A program made the position numbers and the translations under genes. Of a stretch of 64,000 nucleotides of DNA, positions 8,393 through 17,514 are shown piece by piece; the stretch's first letter is position 1; the number at the start of each line of letters is the position of its first letter. The notes under the pieces were generated by a model. The model ran no database searches and had not been told where the DNA came from. It saw nothing but the letters and a program-made list of their open reading frames with translations. Source of the DNA: Dyella sp. BiH032 (GTDB taxonomy: Bacteria > Pseudomonadota > Gammaproteobacteria > Xanthomonadales > Rhodanobacteraceae); the NCBI RefSeq assembly GCF_031954525.1, contig NZ_CP134867.1:124001-188000 (forward strand). Direction: 5' to 3'.

Positions 8393-10081
8393 GTGAAACA
8401 AGCGCTGCGCGAATTGCTGCTGCAGGCCATCCGGTCCCTGCAGAACGACTCCACCCTGCCCGCCGACCTCGACGTCCCGAACTTCGTGATCGAGCGCACG
8501 CGCAATCGCGACCACGGCGATTTCGCCAGCAATGCGGCGATGCTGCTGGCCAAGCCGGCGCGCGCCAAGCCGCGCGAACTGGCCGAGAAGCTGGTCGCCG
8601 CGCTGCCCCAGAATGCGCAGATCGAGAAGGTCGACATCGCCGGCCCGGGCTTCATCAACTTCTTCCTTGCCCCCGGCGCCTATCACGCCGAACTGCGCCG
8701 CATCCTCGCCGAAGGCAGCGCGTATGGCCGCAACGACAGCGGCAAGGGCATCACCGCGGGCGTGGAATTCGTGTCGGCGAACCCCACCGGCCCGCTGCAC
8801 GTCGGCCACGGCCGCGCCGCGGCGATCGGCGACTGCCTCAGCCGCCTGCTCGACGCCAACGGCTGGGCGGTGAAGCGCGAGTTCTACTACAACGACGCCG
8901 GCGTGCAGATCCACAACCTGGCGATCTCGGTGCAGGCCCGCGCGCGCGGCCTCGGCCCCGGCGACACGGGCTGGCCGGAAGACGGCTACCGCGGCGACTA
9001 CATCGCCGACGTGGCGCGCGCCTACATGGCCGGCGAGTCCGTCGTGGCCGACGGCCATACCGTCACCGGCGCGAAGGACGCCGACAACCTCGAGGCCATC
9101 CGCCAGTTCGCCGTGGCTAGCCTGCGCCGCGAGCAGGACCTGGACCTGAAGGCCTTCGGCGTCGGCTTCGACACCTACTTCCTGGAGTCCTCGCTGTACA
9201 CCGACGGCAAGGTGGAGGAAACCGTGCGCGAACTGGTCGCCCACGGCCACACCTACGAGGAAGGCGGCGCGTTGTGGCTGCGCTCGACCGACTACGGCGA
9301 CGACAAGGACCGCGTGATGCGCAAGTCCGACGGCACCTATACGTACTTCGTGCCGGACGTGGCCTACCACCGCAGCAAGTGGCAGCGCGGCTACGTGCGC
9401 GCCATCACCGAACTGGGTTCGGACCACCACGGCAGCCTGGCGCGCGTGAAGGCCGGCCTGCAGGCGCTGGACTGCGGCATCCCGCAAGGTTGGCCGGAGT
9501 ACGTGCTGCACCAGATGGTCACGGTGATGCGCGGCGGCGAGGAGGTAAAGATCTCCAAGCGCGCCGGCAGCTACGTCACCCTGCGCGATCTGATCGACGA
9601 AGTGGGCAAGGACGCGACGCGCTACTTCCTGATCTCGCGCAAGGCCGATTCCCAGCTGGTGTTCGACATCGACCTGGCCCGCTCGCAGAGCAACGACAAT
9701 CCGGTCTACTACATCCAGTACGCCCATGCTCGCGTGTGCAGCGTGCTCCGCCAGGCCGGCGAGAAAGGGTTCACCTTCGATCAGCAGAATGGCCTGGCGC
9801 ATCTGGAGCGCCTGGACAACGAGCACGAACAGATCCTGTTCACCGAACTGTCCAAGTATCCGGAGCAAGTGGAAGCCGCCGCGGCGAACCTCGAACCGCA
9901 CGTGATCGCCACCTGGCTGCGCGAACTGGCGAACGCTTTCCACACGTACTACAACTCGCACCAGTTCCTGGTCGATGACCAGGATCTGCGCGACGCCCGC
10001 CTCGCCCTCGTGGTGGCGACGCAGCAGGTTCTCAGGAACGGTCTGGATTTGCTGGGCCTCAGCGCCCCGGAGAAGATGTAA
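8393..10081 (+). CDS. argS: Arginyl-tRNA synthetase
   Basis: A 562-residue class Ia aminoacyl-tRNA synthetase charging tRNA-Arg. The HIGH signature appears as HVGH (136-139) within [14 protein letters not shown], and the KMSKS loop as KISKR (386-390). The N-terminal Add1 domain and C-terminal DALR anticodon-binding domain (from about residue 440, [13 protein letters not shown]) are in their usual places. The frame extends upstream to 8312, but the GTG at 8393 ([12 protein letters not shown]) gives the normal N-terminus and length (577 in E. coli). The next gene begins immediately after the stop. Confidence 0.96.
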   Translation: MKQALRELLLQAIRSLQNDSTLPADLDVPNFVIERTRNRDHGDFASNAAMLLAKPARAKPRELAEKLVAALPQNAQIEKVDIAGPGFINFFLAPGAYHAELRRILAEGSAYGRNDSGKGITAGVEFVSANPTGPLHVGHGRAAAIGDCLSRLLDANGWAVKREFYYNDAGVQIHNLAISVQARARGLGPGDTGWPEDGYRGDYIADVARAYMAGESVVADGHTVTGAKDADNLEAIRQFAVASLRREQDLDLKAFGVGFDTYFLESSLYTDGKVEETVRELVAHGHTYEEGGALWLRSTDYGDDKDRVMRKSDGTYTYFVPDVAYHRSKWQRGYVRAITELGSDHHGSLARVKAGLQALDCGIPQGWPEYVLHQMVTVMRGGEEVKISKRAGSYVTLRDLIDEVGKDATRYFLISRKADSQLVFDIDLARSQSNDNPVYYIQYAHARVCSVLRQAGEKGFTFDQQNGLAHLERLDNEHEQILFTELSKYPEQVEAAAANLEPHVIATWLRELANAFHTYYNSHQFLVDDQDLRDARLALVVATQQVLRNGLDLLGLSAPEKM

Positions 10082-10810
10082 ATGGCAGCACGCAAGGGCA
10101 AGGGCCGGCAGGCCGTGCGCAACAACAGCGGCGGGTTTCCGGCCTGGGGCTGGGCCATCATCGGTATCGCGGTCGGCGCCCTGCTGATGTTCGGGATGCG
10201 CGGCAAGCTACCGATGGGCGGCCGTACGGGCGACGCGCCGCAGCCCAACCCCCAGGCCACGGCCCAGCACGGCAGCGATGCCGGCGCCGTGGAACCGGCC
10301 GGCGCCGAGTCGGCCCCCAAGAAGCCCCAGTTCGACTTCTATTCCGTGCTCTCGGAGAAGGAAGTGCGCATTCCGGACGCCGAGATCAGCGCGCAGGCCC
10401 GCGCCGAGCAGCAGAAGCAGGCCGCCGCTCAGCAGGCACAGGCGCAGGCCCAGGCGGCGCAACAGGCCCAGCAGCAGGCCGCCGCCCAGCGTGCCGCCGC
10501 GGCGAACGCCCCGGCGGCCGTCACCGAGAACGTCACCGCCGCGCCTGCCGCCACGCCGCCGCCGGCTGCCGGTGGTGGCGGCTACCTGCTGCAGGTGGGC
10601 GCCTTCCCGAGCGCGGCGGACGCGGAAAGCCTCAAGGCCAAGCTGGCGCTCCAAGGCTTCGTCGCCAACGTGGCTTCGGTCAATGTCAACGGCCAGACTT
10701 ACAACCGCGTGCGCCTGGGGCCGTTCAAGTCGGCCACCGAGCTGGAATCGACTAAGCAGCGCCTGACCTCGGCCGGCTTCAACGCCATCGCGCTGAAGGA
10801 AGGCCGCTGA
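10082..10810 (+). CDS. SPOR-domain inner-membrane protein (FtsN-like)
   Basis: A 242-residue bitopic protein: basic cytoplasmic head, one transmembrane helix (about 21-39), a long Gln/Ala-rich low-complexity linker, and a C-terminal SPOR domain (168-242, starting YLLQVGAF). SPOR domains bind denuded septal peptidoglycan, so a divisome role similar to FtsN is likely but not proven. The ATG is adjacent to the argS stop with no gap, so the two are almost certainly co-transcribed; argS followed by a SPOR gene is common in gammaproteobacteria. Confidence 0.88.
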   Translation: MAARKGKGRQAVRNNSGGFPAWGWAIIGIAVGALLMFGMRGKLPMGGRTGDAPQPNPQATAQHGSDAGAVEPAGAESAPKKPQFDFYSVLSEKEVRIPDAEISAQARAEQQKQAAAQQAQAQAQAAQQAQQQAAAQRAAAANAPAAVTENVTAAPAATPPPAAGGGGYLLQVGAFPSAADAESLKAKLALQGFVANVASVNVNGQTYNRVRLGPFKSATELESTKQRLTSAGFNAIALKEGR

Positions 10811-10839
10811 GCTTCCGTCGCCCTACGCACGCCGCAAAG

Positions 10840-10872
10840 AACAAAAGCCGCGCTGACTGCGTGGCTTTTGTT
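10840..10872. terminator. Bidirectional intrinsic terminator
   Basis: AACAAAAGCCGCGC pairs with GCGTGGCTTTTGTT across a five-base loop, followed by more T on the plus strand. It separates the convergent SPOR gene and the dehydrogenase gene at 10891. Confidence 0.85.
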
Positions 10873-10890
10873 TTTTGGATCTCTCTCGAA

Positions 10891-11751
10891 TCAGTGCTTC
10901 CGCTTGAGCCGGATCAGCGCCGAAATATCGTCATCGCCATAGCCCTGGCTCATCAGTTCGGCGTAGTCGGCCAGGGACTTCTCGATCACCGTACGGTCCG
11001 TGCCCGCGCCCTTGGCGATCTCGCGCACGATGCCCAGGTCCTTGTGCAGCAACGCCAGCTTGAACCCCACGCTGAACTCGTTGCGCAGCATGGTCGCGCC
11101 GCGCTTGTCCAGGAACCAGCTGCCCGCCGCGCCGGCGCCAAGCGTCGGCAGCAGGCGTTCCGGCTCCAGACCCAGCGCCTCGCCCAGGGCCAGTCCCTCG
11201 CACACGGCCTGGGCGATGCCCGCGACCAGCACCTGGTTCACCGCCTTGGTGGCCTGGCCCGCACCGACGCCGCCCAGATGCGTCACACGTAGCGCGTAGG
11301 CTTCGAGCACCGGGCGTGCACGCTCCAGCACCTGCGCATCGCCGCCAACCATGACCGACAACTTGCCGTTCTTCGCGCCCTCCACACCGCCGGACACCGG
11401 CGCGTCGAGGAAATCCACGCCCACCGTGGCCAGCCGCGCTGCCGCACGCTTGGCGGTGTCGGGCGAGACCGTGGAATGATCGATCACGATGGCGCCACGC
11501 CGCAGATGCGGCAGCATGGCCTCGATATTGGCCAGCACGTCGGCATCGGCCGTGACGCATAACGCGATGACGTCGCACTGCGCGGCCAGCTCGGCCAGCG
11601 GGGGCGCCACGACGCCCAGCTCGCGTGCCAAGGCGTCGGCCTTGGCCTGGGTACGGTTGGCCACCGCATGGAGCAGGCCTTTGGATTTCAGGTGGCCGGC
11701 CATCGGCGCGCCCATGGCGCCGAGACCGACGAAAGCTGCCTTGAGGGTCAT
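10891..11751 (-). CDS. NAD(P)-dependent beta-hydroxyacid dehydrogenase (3-hydroxyisobutyrate dehydrogenase-like)
   Basis: A 286-residue enzyme of the 3-hydroxyisobutyrate / 6-phosphogluconate / glyoxylate reductase superfamily. The Rossmann loop is GLGAMG (9-14), the substrate loop DAPVSGG (117-123) and the catalytic Lys K169 in GQATKAVNQ. The substrate (3-hydroxyisobutyrate, tartronate semialdehyde or a succinic semialdehyde) cannot be told from sequence alone. The frame is open to 12654, but the ATG at 11751 starts the Rossmann strand and gives the family length. Its likely upstream neighbour on this strand is the patatin gene. Confidence 0.88.
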   Translation of the reverse strand: MTLKAAFVGLGAMGAPMAGHLKSKGLLHAVANRTQAKADALARELGVVAPPLAELAAQCDVIALCVTADADVLANIEAMLPHLRRGAIVIDHSTVSPDTAKRAAARLATVGVDFLDAPVSGGVEGAKNGKLSVMVGGDAQVLERARPVLEAYALRVTHLGGVGAGQATKAVNQVLVAGIAQAVCEGLALGEALGLEPERLLPTLGAGAAGSWFLDKRGATMLRNEFSVGFKLALLHKDLGIVREIAKGAGTDRTVIEKSLADYAELMSQGYGDDDISALIRLKRKH

Positions 11752-11825
11752 CGGGGATTTCCAGGAAGAGTGGGAGACGCCCTCGCGGGCGACTGTCCTT
11801 ATGGTAGCCCTTCCAGGCGCGGTAC

Positions 11826-13025
11826 TCAGGCGCGATGCACGTCGTGGGTGACGAAGGGCTTCGCCGGTGTCGGCGGCTCCAGCCACTGGGGATGCGCCAG
11901 CGTGTGCCGCATGTCCGCCAGGCCGCTCTGCCAATGCGTGCGCATGCTGGTCAGGCTGAACTCGTAGTCCTTGTAGTGCCCTTCGTAGGGTTTGTCGCGA
12001 TAGATCAGATGGACCAGGTTGGTCAGCGCGCCTGAGGCATGCGCCTGCGCCCGCAGGAACGCGGGGTCCTCTCGCCGCTCCGGCGGCACCAGTTCCATCA
12101 GGTCGTGCAGCAGCCGCTGGTTCTCCTGGGTCAGCCGCATGTATTCGGTGATCAGGCGGGTGCGGCTGGAGTACTGGATCTCCTTGGCCCGCTCGGTCAC
12201 GCCCGCAAGATCGCGCGGCAGCTCCCCCACCGCACGCCACAGGTCCACCTGGAAGATGAGCGCGTCGTGGCAGGGCCGCTCCGAAAGCACCTTGTACAGC
12301 GGCGTGTTGGAGACCATGCCGCCGTCCCAGTAGAACTCGCCATCGATCTCCACCGCGGGGAACCCCGGCGGCAACGCGCCGGAGGCCATGAAGTGCTCGA
12401 CCCGCAGCGGCCCCTGCGTGTTGTCGAAATAGGCGAAGTTGCCGGTACGCACGTTGACGGCGCCCACGGACACGCGCATCGAACGGGGGTCGTTGATGCG
12501 GTCGAAATCGACCAGCCGCTCCAGCGTGCTGCGCAAGGGCCGAGTGTCGTACCAGCTCACTCCGGCAGGATTGGCCGCGCGCTGGAAGGACAGGAACGGC
12601 GGCGGCACGCGCGGCAGGAAAAACCCGGCCTGCCCTTCGAGCAGCGCGCGCCACGCCGCGAATCCGCTGAACCCGTTCTGCAGGGGCAACGGCCAGCCGC
12701 TGCTGTCGAACGCCGGCGTGGCCGGCAGGAACGGGGGCTTGCAGATGGTTTCCCAGAACTCGCGCAGCTTCTCCGCGCGATGCCCGACGGGGTTGCCGGC
12801 GATAATCGCCGCATTAAGCGCGCCGATCGAAATGCCAGCGATCCAGCGCGGCCGCAGGTCCGCCTCGGCCAGCGCCTCGTACACGCCCGCCTGATAGGCG
12901 CCGAGTGCGCCGCCGCCCTGCAACACCAGGGCGAGCGTGCCGTAGCTGCGCGCCACCATCTGCGCGAGCGCGGTGGCTGGCTTGTCGCCTGGCGGCTCGG
13001 TACCGGGGCGGGGGCGCGGCGTCAT
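11826..13025 (-). CDS. Patatin-like phospholipase / esterase (DUF3734 type)
   Basis: A 399-residue cytoplasmic patatin-fold lipid acyl hydrolase. The oxyanion loop is GGGALGAY (37-44), the nucleophile S66 lies in GISIG, and the dyad Asp D234 in WDGG. The C-terminal third contains KEIQYSSRTRLITEYM, typical of the DUF3734 extension. Members of this subgroup often sit next to 3-hydroxybutyrate dehydrogenase, as here: the bdh stop is 3 bp from this start. A role in storage-polyester or 3-hydroxybutyrate metabolism is an inference from that linkage. An alternative start is MVARSYG, 22 residues in. Confidence 0.9.
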   Translation of the reverse strand: MTPRPRPGTEPPGDKPATALAQMVARSYGTLALVLQGGGALGAYQAGVYEALAEADLRPRWIAGISIGALNAAIIAGNPVGHRAEKLREFWETICKPPFLPATPAFDSSGWPLPLQNGFSGFAAWRALLEGQAGFFLPRVPPPFLSFQRAANPAGVSWYDTRPLRSTLERLVDFDRINDPRSMRVSVGAVNVRTGNFAYFDNTQGPLRVEHFMASGALPPGFPAVEIDGEFYWDGGMVSNTPLYKVLSERPCHDALIFQVDLWRAVGELPRDLAGVTERAKEIQYSSRTRLITEYMRLTQENQRLLHDLMELVPPERREDPAFLRAQAHASGALTNLVHLIYRDKPYEGHYKDYEFSLTSMRTHWQSGLADMRHTLAHPQWLEPPTPAKPFVTHDVHRA

Positions 13026-13028
13026 GGC

Positions 13029-13817
13029 TTACTGCATGTACCAGCCGTGGCTCACCACGATCGACTGCCCGGTGAGCGCCGCCGACGGGAACGCGGCCAG
13101 GTACAGCGCCGTCTCGGCGATGTCTTCCACCGTGGTGAAGGTGCCGTCCACCGTGTCCTTGAGCATCACGTTCTTGATCACCTGTTCCTCGGTGATGCCC
13201 AGTTCCTTGGCCTGTTCCGGAATCTGCTTTTCCACCAGGGGGGTGCGCACGAAGCCCGGGCAGATCACGTGCGAGCGCACATTGTGGGCTGCGCCTTCCT
13301 TCGCCAGCGTGCGCGCCAAGCCGAGCAGGCCGTGCTTGGCGGTGACATAAGCCGACTTGAGCTTGGACGCCTCGTGCGAATGCACCGAGCCCATGTAGAT
13401 GACGATGCCGCCGCGGTCGCCCTTGTACATGTGCTTGAGCGCGGCCTTGGTGGTGAGGAAGCCGCCGTCGAGATGGATCGCCAGCATCTTCTTCCAGTCG
13501 GCAAAGGCGAACTGGTCGATCGGATTGATGATCTGCACGCCGGCGTTAGAGATCAGGATATCCAGCGCGCCGAAAGCCTCGACCGCCTTGTCGGTGCCGG
13601 CATTCACCGCAGCCTCGTCGGTGACGTCCATCGCGATGCCGATGGCCTTGCCGCCGGCGGCGTTGATGTCCGCGGCAGCCGCATCGGCGGCCTGCTGGTT
13701 GATGTCCGCGATCGCCACGGCGGCGCCATGCTTCGCGTAAAGCTCGGCGATCGCCTTGCCCAGGCCGCTCGCAGCGCCGGTGATCAGCGCGACCTTGCCT
13801 TCGAGACTTGCTGCCAT
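13029..13817 (-). CDS. bdhA: 3-hydroxybutyrate dehydrogenase (SDR family)
   Basis: A 262-residue short-chain dehydrogenase expected to oxidise D-3-hydroxybutyrate to acetoacetate with NAD. The cofactor loop is TGAASGLG (13-20), NAG at 91-93, and the catalytic S144-Y157-K161. The C-terminus [12 protein letters not shown] follows the pattern of bacterial HBDHs. The frame is open to 13868; the ATG at 13817 is chosen because GAAGGAG lies 5 bp upstream and it gives the family length. It is followed almost directly by the patatin gene, so the two form an operon. Confidence 0.9.
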   Translation of the reverse strand: MAASLEGKVALITGAASGLGKAIAELYAKHGAAVAIADINQQAADAAAADINAAGGKAIGIAMDVTDEAAVNAGTDKAVEAFGALDILISNAGVQIINPIDQFAFADWKKMLAIHLDGGFLTTKAALKHMYKGDRGGIVIYMGSVHSHEASKLKSAYVTAKHGLLGLARTLAKEGAAHNVRSHVICPGFVRTPLVEKQIPEQAKELGITEEQVIKNVMLKDTVDGTFTTVEDIAETALYLAAFPSAALTGQSIVVSHGWYMQ

Positions 13818-13924
13818 AACCACTCCTTCGATGTCGATGGGGACGCGGGGGACGACAAAGGCTCGCACAGCTCGGATGTGGCATCCATGCGACGAATGGA
13901 CAGCGGAGAGAACCTTCCCTATTC

Positions 13925-14047
13925 CGTCATTCCGGCATAGACCGAATCCAGTAACGACGTCGCCTGGTTTCCGCCAAGAGCCAATCTAAGGCTTTCGCGA
14001 AAACCCCGCACAGTCGTTACTGGATCCCGCCCTTCGCCGGGATGACG
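13925..14047. repeat. Intergenic inverted repeat (REP/MITE-like)
   Basis: Two arms face each other between speA and bdhA: CGTCATTCCGGC...GAATCCAGTAACGAC (13925-13958) and GTCGTTACTGGATCC...GCCGGGATGACG (14013-14047). The arm sequence resembles the widespread GTCATTCCGGC-type intergenic repeats of proteobacteria. The second arm reaches almost to the stop codon of speA and could act as its 3' hairpin. Confidence 0.7.
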
Positions 14048-14048
14048 A

Positions 14049-15938
14049 TCAGTGCTCGCCTTCCGACAGGTAGGTATAGCCGGTCAAACCGTCGTTCAAT
14101 GTGACAAACAACTGCTCGGCCTGCGCACCTTCCACGCCGGCGGCCGCGATGCGCTCGCGATAACTGCGGCGCAACGCTTCCAGATCGTAGCCCACATAGT
14201 CGAGCATCAGGTCGGTCGTGTCGCCACGGCGGCGATGCGCAAAAACATACGAGTCGCCTTCCACGCGCACGTTCACGGCGTCCGTATCGCCGAACAGGTT
14301 GTGGATGTCGCCCAGCGTCTCCTGGTACGCGCCCACCATGAAAATACCCAGGCGATAACTTTCCCCCTCGCGCAGGGCATGCAGCGGCAGGCTCACGTCT
14401 ACGCCTTCGGCATCGACGTAATGATCGATGCGGCCATCGGAATCGCAGGTGAGGTCGACGATCACGCCGCGGCGAGTGGGCGCTTCGTCCAGGCGGGCGA
14501 TCGGGGCGATCGGGAAGATCTGCTCGATCGCCCAGATGTCCGGCACCGACTCGAACACCGAGAAGTTGACGAAGTACTTGTCCACCAGCTTCTCGTCCAG
14601 CTCGTCCAGTGCCTGGCGGTGCGAGCGCTCGGCCGGCAGCAACCGCAGACGCACCGCGTTGGCGATGGCGTAGTACATCTCGTCCAGGCGCGCGCGGTCC
14701 TCCAGCGCCAGCTGGCCCAGCGCGTACAAGGTCTGCCCTTCGGCCAGATGGTGCTGAGCCTCGTGGAACAGCTCCAGCGCAGGGCGGGCGTCCAGCTCCT
14801 CGTAAGTCTCGCGCAGGCGGCGCAGCACCGCCGGTTCGTCCTCGCGCGGCGCAGGCATCGCGCCGGCCGGGACTTCTTCCACCTCGGTCACGTTGACCAC
14901 CATCACCGCGTGATGCGCAGTCATCGCGCGGCCGGCCTCGGTGACGATGTGCGGTGCGGCCAGACCTTCCTCGGCCACGGCCTCGGCCAGCGATTGCACG
15001 ATGGTCGCGGCGTACTGCTCCATCGAGTAGTTGATCGAATTGTGGCTGCGCGAGCGCGAGCCCTCGTAATCCACACCCAGGCCGCCGCCGACGTCGACAA
15101 TCTCCAGCGGCACGCCCATGCGGATCAGCTCCACGTAGTAGCGCGTGGCTTCGCGCATGCCCGCGGCGATGTCGCGCACGTTGGAGATCTGCGAACCCAT
15201 GTGGAAATGCTGCAGCTTCAGGGTGTGCTTGAGGCCCGCCTCGTCCAGGCGGCGCACCAGGGTCAGCACTTGGTTCGGCGACAGGCCGAACTTGCCCTTG
15301 TCGCCACCGGTGTTCTGCCACTTGCCGGCGCCGATCGAGGCCAGACGCACGCGCACGCCGAGCAGCGGCTCCACGCCCAGCGCCTTCGCCTCGGCGAACA
15401 CGTGGTCCAGCTCGGCGAGCTTCTCGATCACGATGTGCACGCGCAGGCCGAGCTTGCGGCCGATCAGCGCCAGCCGCACGTATTCGCGGTCCTTGTAGCC
15501 GTTGCACACGACGATGGACCCGGGCCGGGCCATGGCCAGCACGGCCATCAGCTCGGGCTTGGAGCCGGCTTCCAGGCCGAAGCCGTGCTCGCCCGCGGCC
15601 ACCAGCTCGCCGGCTACGCCACGCTGCTGGTTGACCTTGATCGGATAGACCGCCGTATAGCCGCCCGCATAGTTCCATTCGCCGATGGCTTTGGCGAACG
15701 CGCCCTGCAGGCGCGCCAGGCGGTCGGCCAGGATGTCGGGAAAGCGCACCAGCAGCGGCAGGCGCAGGCCTTCGGCGCGGGCGCGCTCGACGATCTCCGG
15801 CAGCGACAGGGCCGGGCCGCCGGCGCCGCGCGGGCGCATCACGATGTGGCCGTTGGCATCGACGTCGACGTAGCCGTCGCCCCAGTGCGGGACGGCGTAG
15901 GTGTGACGGGCGGCGTCGATGTTCCAGTGCTTCGACAT
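14049..15938 (-). CDS. speA: Biosynthetic arginine decarboxylase
   Basis: A 629-residue PLP enzyme of the alanine-racemase-fold group that converts arginine to agmatine, the first step of the agmatine route to putrescine. The PLP lysine is K101 in YPIKVNQQR; the C-terminal domain carries the active-site Cys in DLTCDSDG. Length matches SpeA of E. coli (658) and xanthomonads. AAGGAA lies 9 bp before the ATG. It is divergent from speE (285 bp between starts), so the two polyamine genes may share a control region. Confidence 0.96.
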   Translation of the reverse strand: MSKHWNIDAARHTYAVPHWGDGYVDVDANGHIVMRPRGAGGPALSLPEIVERARAEGLRLPLLVRFPDILADRLARLQGAFAKAIGEWNYAGGYTAVYPIKVNQQRGVAGELVAAGEHGFGLEAGSKPELMAVLAMARPGSIVVCNGYKDREYVRLALIGRKLGLRVHIVIEKLAELDHVFAEAKALGVEPLLGVRVRLASIGAGKWQNTGGDKGKFGLSPNQVLTLVRRLDEAGLKHTLKLQHFHMGSQISNVRDIAAGMREATRYYVELIRMGVPLEIVDVGGGLGVDYEGSRSRSHNSINYSMEQYAATIVQSLAEAVAEEGLAAPHIVTEAGRAMTAHHAVMVVNVTEVEEVPAGAMPAPREDEPAVLRRLRETYEELDARPALELFHEAQHHLAEGQTLYALGQLALEDRARLDEMYYAIANAVRLRLLPAERSHRQALDELDEKLVDKYFVNFSVFESVPDIWAIEQIFPIAPIARLDEAPTRRGVIVDLTCDSDGRIDHYVDAEGVDVSLPLHALREGESYRLGIFMVGAYQETLGDIHNLFGDTDAVNVRVEGDSYVFAHRRRGDTTDLMLDYVGYDLEALRRSYRERIAAAGVEGAQAEQLFVTLNDGLTGYTYLSEGEH

Positions 15939-16223
15939 GGACGGTGGTTCCTTCGATTTCGGCGGACGCGCGGGCGCCCGCAGGTCATGTCGTCGCAGCG
16001 GCGAGCCTTGACGAAGGGAAAGCCCGCCGGCCGGAAGCCTCGCACGCCGCGGGGCCGGAACGGACTCATCGGTCCCGCGGACGACCGGTCGCGACGGGAC
16101 GGCCGCCTATTGTAATGGTCGAATGTGACCATGTGCGGCATCCGGGCCCGGTACGGCGGGGCCCGGAGCGGCTACAATTGCGCCTCTTTGCCCACCGTGA
16201 CGTCAGGAACAGGAACACACGCC
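15939..16223. promoter_or_regulatory. Divergent speA/speE control region
   Basis: The 285 bp between the two start codons hold only regulatory sequence. TACAAT at 16173-16178 is a plausible -10 box for speE, 45 bp before its ATG. A GC-rich inverted repeat (GGGCCCGG / GCCCGGAG region, about 16144-16168) lies just upstream. No riboswitch fold was recognised. Confidence 0.4.
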
Positions 16224-17075
16224 ATGTCGCAGCCCAGCTGGTTCACCGAGGCCCACCAGGCCTCCGGCTCCTCCATCGGTTATCGCGTGGAGAAGCTGCT
16301 TCATGCCGAGAAGACCCCGTTCCAGACCATCGAGATCTACCAGACCACCGACTGGGGCAACCTGATGGTGATCGACGGCTGCGTGATGCTCACCAGCCGC
16401 GACAACTTCCTTTACCACGAGATGATGACCCACCCGGCGCTGTTCACCCATGCGCGCGCCAAGCGCGTGGTGATCATCGGCGGCGGCGATTGCGGCACCC
16501 TGCGCGAAGTGCTCAAGCACGAGGAAGTGGAGTCGGCCGTGCAGGTGGAGATCGACGAGCGCGTCACGCGCCTGGCCGAGCAGTACTTCCCGGAGCTGTG
16601 CGAGGCCAACAACGACCCGCGCGCCGAGCTGCTGTTCATCGACGGCATCAAGTACATGGCCGAAGCCGAGCCGGAATCGCTGGACCTGGTGATCGTCGAT
16701 TCGACCGATCCGGTCGGCCCGGCCGAAGGCCTGTTCAATGCCGCCTTCTACGCCAGCTGCTACAAGGCCCTGCGCCACGGCGGCATCCTGGTGCAGCAGA
16801 GCGAATCGCCGCTGGCGCACATCGAGCTGATCAAGTCCATGCGCGCCGCCATGCGCACGGCCGGCTTCAGCGCGGTGAAGACCCTGCCGTTCCCGCAGCC
16901 CTGCTATCCCACCGGCTGGTGGAGCTGCACCATGGTGCGCAAGGGTGGCGACCTGGCCGGCTTCCGCGAGCGCGGCGCGCTCAGCAAGAACTTCCCCACC
17001 CGCTACTACAACGCCGAGATCCACAAGGGCGCGCTGGCGATGCCGGAGTTCATGAAGGAAGCGCTGGGCGAGTAA
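16224..17075 (+). CDS. speE: Spermidine synthase (polyamine aminopropyltransferase)
   Basis: A 283-residue aminopropyltransferase transferring the aminopropyl group of decarboxylated S-adenosylmethionine to putrescine. Visible hallmarks are YHEMMTHPAL (64-73), the dcSAM-binding GGGDCGT (86-92), ELLFIDGIKY and the catalytic Asp D159 in IVDSTDP. The upstream ATG at 16125 would add 33 unrelated residues; the ATG at 16224 gives the conserved SWFTE N-terminus and normal length. Paired with speA it indicates spermidine synthesis from arginine. Confidence 0.96.
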   Translation: MSQPSWFTEAHQASGSSIGYRVEKLLHAEKTPFQTIEIYQTTDWGNLMVIDGCVMLTSRDNFLYHEMMTHPALFTHARAKRVVIIGGGDCGTLREVLKHEEVESAVQVEIDERVTRLAEQYFPELCEANNDPRAELLFIDGIKYMAEAEPESLDLVIVDSTDPVGPAEGLFNAAFYASCYKALRHGGILVQQSESPLAHIELIKSMRAAMRTAGFSAVKTLPFPQPCYPTGWWSCTMVRKGGDLAGFRERGALSKNFPTRYYNAEIHKGALAMPEFMKEALGE

Positions 17076-17087
17076 GCGCCTCGCGCG

Positions 17088-17120
17088 AAACCCGCCTCGC
17101 GGCTTCCGCGGGGCGGGTTT
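17088..17120 (+). terminator. Intrinsic terminator after speE
   Basis: A 15-bp stem with one mismatch (AAACCCGCCTCGCGG / CCGCGGGGCGGGTTT) and a CTT loop, followed by TT, lies 13 bp after the speE stop. Confidence 0.85.
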
Positions 17121-17155
17121 TTGCTTTTCAGGGCGACGGAAAGCGTCGCACCCGC

Positions 17156-17353
17156 TCAGAACAAGGTGGATCTCACCTTCGGCAGCAGCACCAGCACCAG
17201 CGTCGCTATCGGCCCCAGCAGCAGCGAGAGCAGGAACCACGCCAGGCCGCTGCGGTTCTTGCCCTGGGCCAGGCCGGCGTTGATCAACGCCAGGGTGCCC
17301 CAGCCCACGAACCAGGGCGCTCGCCCGTCGGCCATGATCGCTATCTGATCCAC
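17156..17353 (-). CDS. Small two-helix membrane protein
   Basis: A 65-residue protein with two hydrophobic segments (APWFVGWGTLALINAGLA and GLAWFLLSLLLGPIATLVLV) separated by a basic turn (QGKNRSG). The fold pattern resembles small inner-membrane proteins of unknown function. The start chosen is a GTG at 17353 because GGAGA lies 7 bp upstream; a longer ORF from 17416 lacks such a site and adds a basic, non-conserved-looking head. An internal ATG at residue 7 is also possible. No function is proposed. Confidence 0.6.
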   Translation of the reverse strand: MDQIAIMADGRAPWFVGWGTLALINAGLAQGKNRSGLAWFLLSLLLGPIATLVLVLLPKVRSTLF

Positions 17354-17514
17354 TACGTTTTCTCCTGTGCGCGGCGCGCGAACGCGCCCGAGGCGGCGAA
17401 GGGGCCATGCTAGCAAGCGTTGCGCGCCACGCCCGCTCCATACGTTCCGTGGGATCAGGCAGGCTTAATCCGGACTGAGTATGCTGGGCCGCTTCTTTCG
17501 GGATGGAGAACAGC

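Noticed and set aside
12039..13940. 633-codon plus-strand frame opposite the patatin and dehydrogenase genes
   Set aside because: Spans two real genes on the other strand and has no recognisable motif.
14052..16115. 687-codon plus-strand frame opposite speA
   Set aside because: His/Gln/Arg/Ala-rich mirror of a conserved arginine decarboxylase; a high-GC artefact.
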